The notes under the pieces are model-generated. The model saw nothing but the letters and a program-made list of their open reading frames with translations. It was not told the DNA's origin and did not search any database. 5,028 nucleotides of DNA from Chloroflexota bacterium (GTDB lineage Bacteria > Chloroflexota > Dehalococcoidia > Lucifugimonadales > Lucifugimonadaceae): positions 1-5,028 of the forward strand of contig JAJCYX010000119.1 of the NCBI GenBank assembly GCA_029262715.1, given 5' to 3'. Position numbers and translations under genes: made by a program. Position 1 is the first letter of the stretch. Every line of letters starts with the position of its first letter. Below are positions 1-2,633 of the stretch, piece by piece.

Positions 1-106
1 ATGGGTTTCGGCTAAAAACAGCGAGGTCCGTTTCGCCCCTGTCCAGCAGCGTTTTGACGACTTCAGCGCCGATAAATCCGGCTCCGCCGGTGATTAAAGT
101 GGACAT
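1..106 (-). CDS. NAD(P)-dependent epimerase/dehydratase, N-terminal fragment (cut by window edge)
   Basis: Only the first 35 codons are present; the gene continues past the left edge. The protein begins MSTLITGGAGFIGAEVV, a beta strand followed by the glycine-rich GGxGFIG loop that binds the dinucleotide in extended short-chain dehydrogenases (the NAD-dependent epimerase/dehydratase family). The next helix and strand (KTLLDRGETDLAVFSRNP) are also typical: the second strand ends in Ser-Arg-Asn, and an Arg near this point often, though not always, marks NADP preference. The substrate cannot be told, because the catalytic YxxxK lies outside the window; sugar-nucleotide epimerases, nucleoside-diphosphate-sugar dehydratases and NmrA-like or atypical SDR proteins all start this way. 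The ATG at 106-104 is preceded by a weak Shine-Dalgarno-like TGGA (113-116) six bases upstream. The start is supported because the Rossmann strand begins right after it, as usual in this family. Confidence 0.85.
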   Translation of the reverse strand, partial: MSTLITGGAGFIGAEVVKTLLDRGETDLAVFSRNP

Positions 107-244
107 GTTGTTTCCAGTGGTTTTGTGTTGGTTGAGCGCGCTGCATTGGTGCCGGTAATTGTCTGGCAGATGACGGCGCTGATCGCTGGTTGCAGCAGGC
201 GGAATGTAACACGAACGGTCGTTTGCGATTCACGAACTGGCCAC

Positions 245-266
245 GGGAACGCGAAGCGGCCGCAGA
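245..266. repeat. 22-bp exact direct repeat, copy 1
   Basis: Bases 245-266 are identical to bases 410-431. The unit starts GGGAACGCGAAG and contains the octamer GCGGCCGC (256-263). Copy 1 stands alone: the matching right arm that turns copy 2 into a hairpin is absent here, and the sequence diverges directly after the repeat. Confidence 0.9.
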
Positions 267-305
267 CCGCGAGTCTTGATCGATGGCGAGTCGTGTTTTC
301 CGGTG

Positions 306-343
306 GCAGAGGTGACCGTCTTATCTCGGTCAGATCCCTCTGC
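306..343. repeat. Imperfect 13-bp stem-loop
   Basis: Seven bases GCAGAGG (306-312) pair with CCTCTGC (337-343), and inside them TGACCG (313-318) pairs with CGGTCA (327-332). The loop is eight bases (319-326), and a four-base bulge GATC (333-336) interrupts the right arm. The structure is about 200 bases upstream of the epimerase start on the minus strand and has no T-tract on either side, so it is not an obvious intrinsic terminator. It may be part of a palindromic repeat or an RNA or protein binding site. Its right arm overlaps the 28-bp repeat module at 331-358. Confidence 0.6.
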
Positions 344-358
344 GTCGGTCGGGGTGAC
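331..358. repeat. 28-bp dispersed repeat module, copy 1
   Basis: This stretch begins CAGATCCCTC and ends GGTCGGGGTGAC. It matches 2251-2278 at 24 of 28 positions without gaps. Neither copy lies in a gene. It resembles the widespread intergenic repeats of bacterial genomes that run from AGATCC to GGATGAC. Confidence 0.7.
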
Positions 359-390
359 AATCCATCCGACGAATACGCGATTTACCGCTG

Positions 391-407
391 AAAACGCAGC
401 TTGCTGC
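391..407 (-). terminator. Small hairpin with T-tract downstream of the methyltransferase gene
   Basis: On the minus strand, GCAGC and GCTGC are separated by two bases (AA) and followed by G and TTTT (bases 394-391). Because a two-base loop is too tight in RNA, the real stem would be four pairs with a CAAG loop, so on its own this is a weak terminator. It sits about 75 bases past the methyltransferase stop and just beyond the large hairpin at 420-451, which has no T-tract. The two may work as a tandem terminator. A related hairpin with the same plan lies at 2233-2249. Confidence 0.4.
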
Positions 408-409
408 TT

Positions 410-431
410 GGGAACGCGAAGCGGCCGCAGA
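410..431. repeat. 22-bp exact direct repeat, copy 2
   Basis: This copy is identical to bases 245-266. Its last part, from base 420, forms the left arm of the perfect hairpin at 420-451, so a repeat unit has either been extended into a palindrome here or has lost its partner arm at copy 1. Confidence 0.9.
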
Positions 432-451
432 TTGATTCATCTGCGGCCGCT
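420..451 (-). terminator. Perfect 13-bp hairpin after the methyltransferase stop codon
   Basis: AGCGGCCGCAGAT (420-432) is the exact reverse complement of ATCTGCGGCCGCT (439-451), with a six-base loop TGATTC. It lies 30 bases beyond the methyltransferase stop codon at 484-482. The position and the very stable GC-rich stem suggest a 3' end or mRNA-stabilising structure for that transcript. There is no T-run directly after it on the minus strand (the sequence continues TCGCGTTCCC), so intrinsic termination at this hairpin alone is uncertain. Confidence 0.65.
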
Positions 452-481
452 CGGTCTGTGATCTAGTACTCTAACTTTGGG

Positions 482-1543
482 CTACTTCCGGCCGTAGATC
501 AGGTTGTGCACCGGCGTGATGTCGGTGGCCGCAACGTCGTTGAAACCGTGGCGGTCAAGCAGGTCAGCGAACACCGCAGTCGGCATCAACTGGTCGTCAA
601 TCTGCGCCTCGAAGTACTGGATTCCTGTCAGGATTCTCGCCGGGACCGTCCGCAGTCCGTCGTGCGTCGCTGGGAACGGGAAATCGGAGATTACGAACAC
701 GCCACCGGGCTTGAGCGAACGCTTGATGTTCCGTGTCACCCGGTCGATGTCCCTGCACTCGTGCATCGAGATGTTGATGAACACCAGGTCGTAGGCGTCC
801 TCTTCAACGAAGTCTTCGAGCGAGCTCTGGACCAGCGAGACCCGGTCTGAGACTCCGGCCTCTTTCACACGTTCCCACGCAATGTCGATCGAGTGCTCGT
901 CTCCATCAACGCCGATCAGTTCTGTATTCGGAAAGGTCTCTGCGAACTTGACGAGTCCTTTGCCTGCGCCGCTGGCGAGTTCCAGCACCCTTGCACCGCT
1001 GTTCAGTTTTTCGGTCAGGCCGGGAACCTGGTCAAGTCCACCGGGGATCAGCCGGGTGTAGAACGGCTTGCCGGTTCCGCTGACGGCCTGGATGAACTCG
1101 GGGCTTGCATCGTCCCACCAGATTCGCTTCCCACTCTTCAGGTTCTTCGAGAAGTTGTCGAAGATCTCCGGCTCGTCGAACACTCCTGTGATGCCACCGA
1201 CGTACCCTCCGAACTCCTCGTCAAGCAGTAGCTTGTCCATGTGCGGTGCCAGCGTGTAGCGGTTCTGGCTGTCGATTTCGATCACGTCTGCAGCGTATGC
1301 GGCCCTGGCCCAGACGCCCGTGTAGAACTCGTCTGTGCCAGCCTGTACGGCGAGGTCTTCGGTGGTGAGGCCTTCGGCCTGACTTGCAAGGGCTGAGAGC
1401 AGGCCGTTGTCGATGCCAATCTTTATAGTCTTGAAGCCGACGAAGCCTGCGAACTGAGTTAGCACCTTGCCTGCCTGCTGCTGAACTTCCTGCTGGACGG
1501 TCTGTTGAGCCTGGACTGCGGTTGTTTTTGCTTCGGTTGTCAT
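482..1543 (-). CDS. Class I SAM-dependent methyltransferase with N-terminal winged-helix domain
   Basis: The 353-residue protein should transfer a methyl group from S-adenosylmethionine to an unknown acceptor, probably a small molecule in the cytoplasm. Residues 1-25 are a polar, Gln-rich helical tail (QAQQTVQQEVQQQ). Residues about 35-105 look like a winged-helix dimerisation domain of the Rv2258c-like or O-methyltransferase type: a GIDNGLLSALA helix, LTTEDLAVQAG, then a wing ending in RYTLAPHMDKLL. The Rossmann domain follows. Motif I is VLELASGAGKG (186-196), the acidic strand-2 end is ELIGVDGD (208-215), the strand-4 region is YDLVFINISMHE (251-262), and strand 5 is LKPGGVFVISDF (277-288). 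Motif I has Ala where the first Gly of GxGxG usually stands. I chose the ATG at 1543, four codons inside the longest frame, because GTGAGA (1555-1550) lies six bases upstream; the alternative GTG start at 1555 has no ribosome binding site and overlaps that motif. The length is normal for the family. The DUF1059-like gene lies 78 bases upstream on the same strand. Confidence 0.9.
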   Translation of the reverse strand: MTTEAKTTAVQAQQTVQQEVQQQAGKVLTQFAGFVGFKTIKIGIDNGLLSALASQAEGLTTEDLAVQAGTDEFYTGVWARAAYAADVIEIDSQNRYTLAPHMDKLLLDEEFGGYVGGITGVFDEPEIFDNFSKNLKSGKRIWWDDASPEFIQAVSGTGKPFYTRLIPGGLDQVPGLTEKLNSGARVLELASGAGKGLVKFAETFPNTELIGVDGDEHSIDIAWERVKEAGVSDRVSLVQSSLEDFVEEDAYDLVFINISMHECRDIDRVTRNIKRSLKPGGVFVISDFPFPATHDGLRTVPARILTGIQYFEAQIDDQLMPTAVFADLLDRHGFNDVAATDITPVHNLIYGRK

Positions 1544-1549
1544 TTCGAT

Positions 1550-1555
1550 TCTCAC
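1550..1555 (-). promoter_or_regulatory. Ribosome binding site deciding the methyltransferase start
   Basis: On the minus strand GTGAGA precedes the ATG at 1543 by six bases. The match to the anti-Shine-Dalgarno sequence is modest (GTGA). It favours this ATG over the GTG at 1555-1553, which is part of the same motif and has only A/T-rich sequence before it. Confidence 0.55.
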
Positions 1556-1621
1556 TTTATTTCGGTCTTGAGTTTTGGTTCTGTTTTGATGGTTCGTCTA
1601 TGCTGATTCGCCGTGTTCAGC

Positions 1622-1915
1622 TCACGCAGTCACTTGCCATGAGCTGCTCCTTACTGTTGGTGTTGGTGCGGCGAATGCGGCAATCACCTTGCTGATGTCG
1701 CTGCTTCGGTACCGGGCCGGGCGACTTGCCTGCAGCAGTGCGCTCCGGACTGTGTCCCTTAAGAGCTGTACTGATTCGGGTGTGAAGGGCGTGACGCCTT
1801 CCTCTCGCAACATCTGCTGTGCGCACTCGACCAGTTCGTCGAGGGAGCTACCGGACACGAAACTGTCGTGGTCGACGCCGAGATCCCTGCAGCGAATTTC
1901 AATTGTTCGGTTCAT
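1622..1915 (-). CDS. DUF1059-like small protein
   Basis: The 97-residue protein begins MNRTIEIRCRDLGVDHDSFV and continues with GSSLDELVECAQQMLREEG. This matches the DUF1059 pattern as I know it: a short strand, a CRD(L/V)G motif, Asp, a strand, then a helix that usually carries two His residues. Family members are called small metal-binding proteins, but their role is not established. Here the expected second Cys is His (residue 16), and the helix residues usually written as H...H appear as Gln and Glu, so metal binding through the usual set is doubtful. Cys9, His16 and Cys31 remain. Residues about 44-65 form a second helix (FTPESVQLLRDTVRSALL). The Ser/Thr-rich tail (about 85-97) looks disordered. 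The start is the ATG at 1915, chosen for its strong ribosome binding site and because homology begins there; a longer open frame back to 1984 adds 23 residues with no family resemblance. It probably shares a transcript with the methyltransferase gene downstream. Confidence 0.75.
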   Translation of the reverse strand: MNRTIEIRCRDLGVDHDSFVSGSSLDELVECAQQMLREEGVTPFTPESVQLLRDTVRSALLQASRPARYRSSDISKVIAAFAAPTPTVRSSSWQVTA

Positions 1916-1924
1916 ATCTCTGTA

Positions 1925-1930
1925 CTCCCT
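1925..1930 (-). promoter_or_regulatory. Shine-Dalgarno site of the DUF1059-like gene
   Basis: On the minus strand AGGGAG stands nine bases before the ATG at 1915. It is the best ribosome binding site in the window, and it rejects the upstream in-frame start at 1984. Confidence 0.75.
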
Positions 1931-2057
1931 TCGGTAGCTCAGGCCGGTAGCCCGGTGGCCGCCGCTTGATTTGCCTGACACCAACAGTCTCGCCAGAACT
2001 AGGAGCGAGCGGACCTACACAAAGGCCAGAAGCAGGGTTTGTAGTTGCAAGCAGACC

Positions 2058-2080
2058 CAACCCAACCCTGGTTTGGGTTG
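2058..2080. repeat. Inverted repeat upstream of the DUF1059-like gene
   Basis: CAACCCAA (2058-2065) is the exact reverse complement of TTGGGTTG (2073-2080), with a seven-base spacer. The left side also contains the tandem unit ACCCA-ACCCA-ACCC. It lies about 140 bases upstream of the DUF1059-like start codon, so it could be an operator for the gene pair. A random palindrome or a leader hairpin is also possible. Confidence 0.45.
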
Positions 2081-2232
2081 CGGGGACGGAGGGGGATGGA
2101 GGACTCAGGTGGCTGGGACGGTTGAGGGCTGTGGCTGCCCAGCAGCTGAGGCCGGTTGAAGGGCCAGGGAGCTCTTGAAGTCTGTCATTCTGAACTTGAT
2201 TCAGAATCTCCTGGGTGTGTGACTGTCGCCAG

Positions 2233-2249
2233 AAAACGCGGCACGCCGC
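2233..2249 (-). terminator. Small hairpin with T-tract inside the repeat element
   Basis: On the minus strand GCGGC and GCCGC are separated by GT and followed by G and TTTT (2236-2233). It has the same plan as the hairpin at 391-407: one stem pair is G-C here and A-T there, so pairing is kept. It could act as a weak terminator for read-through from the regulator gene, or be a structural part of the repeat. Confidence 0.35.
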
Positions 2250-2250
2250 T

Positions 2251-2278
2251 CAGATCCCTCCGCTGCGGTCGGGATGAC
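2251..2278. repeat. 28-bp dispersed repeat module, copy 2
   Basis: It matches 331-358 at 24 of 28 positions, ungapped, with both ends conserved (CAGATCCCTC and GGTCGGG-TGAC). Here it forms the right half of the element at 2183-2297. Confidence 0.7.
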
Positions 2279-2319
2279 TTAGCTGGTCGGGATGACATGT
2301 TGTGGAGCAGAGCGTCTTG

Positions 2320-2474
2320 TTCTCCCTCCCCGTCAGGGAGGGAGTTAGAGGGTGGGTTGCCGCGTGCGGCGGCAGCGAGCTGCATTTTCAGTGGGTCCAC
2401 GTAGCTGACACAGAGAACCACTCTCGCGTTCAAGGCGAAACAACCCTCGCCCTCTCCCTGGCAGGGAGAGGGAA
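2320..2474. repeat. Non-coding element with hairpin ends in inverted orientation
   Basis: Two hairpins bound this stretch. CTCCCTCCC (2322-2330) pairs perfectly with GGGAGGGAG (2336-2344) around a five-base loop, and CCCTCTCCCT (2450-2459) pairs perfectly with AGGGAGAGGG (2463-2472) around GGC. The inner flanks are also inverted copies: AGAGGGTGGGTTG on the left corresponds to CAACCCTCGCCCT on the right. This looks like a short MITE-type element or two facing REP units of the well-known GGGAGAGGGTTAGGG intergenic family. I see no target-site duplication at the edges. Confidence 0.55.
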
Positions 2475-2615
2475 ATTGGGCATGTGTCAGTGGCTGTCTG
2501 TTCGTGGAGAGAACGGTTTCTTATGGGTCGCCCCACCCACGAGGTCCATCGCTCTGGCTCAGCACGAAGGGAACACGACTACATCTCTAGCAATCGGGAA
2601 CCCGTGAAACAACGG

Positions 2616-2633
2616 AAAAAGCCGCACGCGGCT
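2616..2633 (-). terminator. Intrinsic terminator of the LuxR-family regulator gene
   Basis: Directly after the regulator's stop codon (2636-2634), the minus strand reads AGCCGC, GT, GCGGCT, then four further Ts. The stem is six pairs with a two-base centre, realistically five pairs with a four-base loop CGTG. The hairpin starts at the base next to the stop codon, so the terminating ribosome would cover it. The GC-rich stem and immediate T-run are classical and separate this transcript from the DUF1059-like gene. Confidence 0.75.

Larger units (their letters stand above)
107..481. other. Repeat-rich intergenic region between methyltransferase and epimerase genes
   Basis: These 375 bases hold no convincing gene. 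Open frames here have no recognisable domain, and one of them runs antisense into the epimerase start. The region contains a strong hairpin after the methyltransferase stop codon, a smaller hairpin with a T-tract, an imperfect long stem-loop at 306-343, a 22-bp exact direct repeat, and a 28-bp module related to one in the other large gap. Any epimerase promoter should lie between about 107 and 300 on the minus strand; I could not pick out a clear -35/-10 pair there. Confidence 0.8.
2183..2297. repeat. 115-bp MITE- or REP-like non-coding element with inverted ends
   Basis: The left end TGTCATTCTGA (2183-2193) and the reverse complement of the right end (2287-2297, TCGGGATGACA) agree at 9 of 11 positions. 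The left end opens an 8-bp perfect hairpin, ATTCTGAA (2187-2194) with TTCAGAAT (2200-2207). The right side carries GGTCGGGATGAC twice, at 2267-2278 and 2285-2296. The interior includes a small hairpin (2233-2249) and the 28-bp module shared with 331-358. The left part is the familiar intergenic repeat that translates as HSELDSES or VILNLIQNL in many bacterial genomes. No protein is encoded, so any movement would need a transposase supplied elsewhere. Confidence 0.6.
1916..2633. other. Long intergenic region between the regulator and DUF1059-like genes, made of repeats
   Basis: These 718 bases hold no credible gene. Open frames on both strands translate repeat sequence (for example SELDSESPG and SPSPSGRELEGG, typical false ORFs from intergenic repeats). 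From right to left the region holds the regulator's terminator (2616-2633), about 140 bases where I see nothing, an element with hairpin ends (2320-2474), a second element with inverted ends (2183-2297), about 100 bases where I see nothing clear, an inverted repeat (2058-2080), and the presumed promoter and leader of the DUF1059-like gene. The best minus-strand promoter guess there, TTGGGT and TACAAA with a 16-base spacer, partly overlaps the inverted repeat and is weak. Confidence 0.75.

Noticed and set aside
94..360. Minus-strand 88-residue open frame overlapping the epimerase start
   Set aside because: It overlaps the well-supported Rossmann start in another frame, is rich in Arg/Pro/Thr with no domain, and covers repeats and the 306-343 stem-loop.
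245..431. Possible CRISPR array or attachment-site pair from the 22-bp direct repeat
   Set aside because: There are only two copies 143 bp apart with no regular spacers and no integrase or cas gene. One copy is part of a palindrome, which fits a REP-type repeat better.
125..461. Plus-strand open frames across the left intergenic region
   Set aside because: They cross the direct repeats and hairpins, show no domain or ribosome binding site, and are the only plus-strand candidates in a wholly minus-strand region.
504..1259. Plus-strand frames opposite the methyltransferase gene
   Set aside because: They are antisense to a frame with all the expected methyltransferase motifs and show no domains of their own.
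1544..1555. GTG start for the methyltransferase, adding four residues
   Set aside because: There is no ribosome binding site before it. The GTG is itself part of the Shine-Dalgarno-like GTGAGA serving the ATG at 1543.
1916..1984. 23-residue N-terminal extension of the DUF1059-like gene
   Set aside because: A strong Shine-Dalgarno lies in front of the ATG at 1915, and the family resemblance begins exactly there. The extension is basic and uninformative and encodes the Shine-Dalgarno itself.
2050..2085. Weak promoter (TTGGGT, 16-base spacer, TACAAA) on the minus strand
   Set aside because: Only three and four of six consensus bases match. The spacing is acceptable, but the match is too poor to list as a promoter.
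2156..2607. Open frames on both strands with SELDSESPG, SPSPSGRELEGG and similar strings
   Set aside because: These strings are typical translations of intergenic repeats that are often misannotated as small proteins. All frames cover the palindromic elements.
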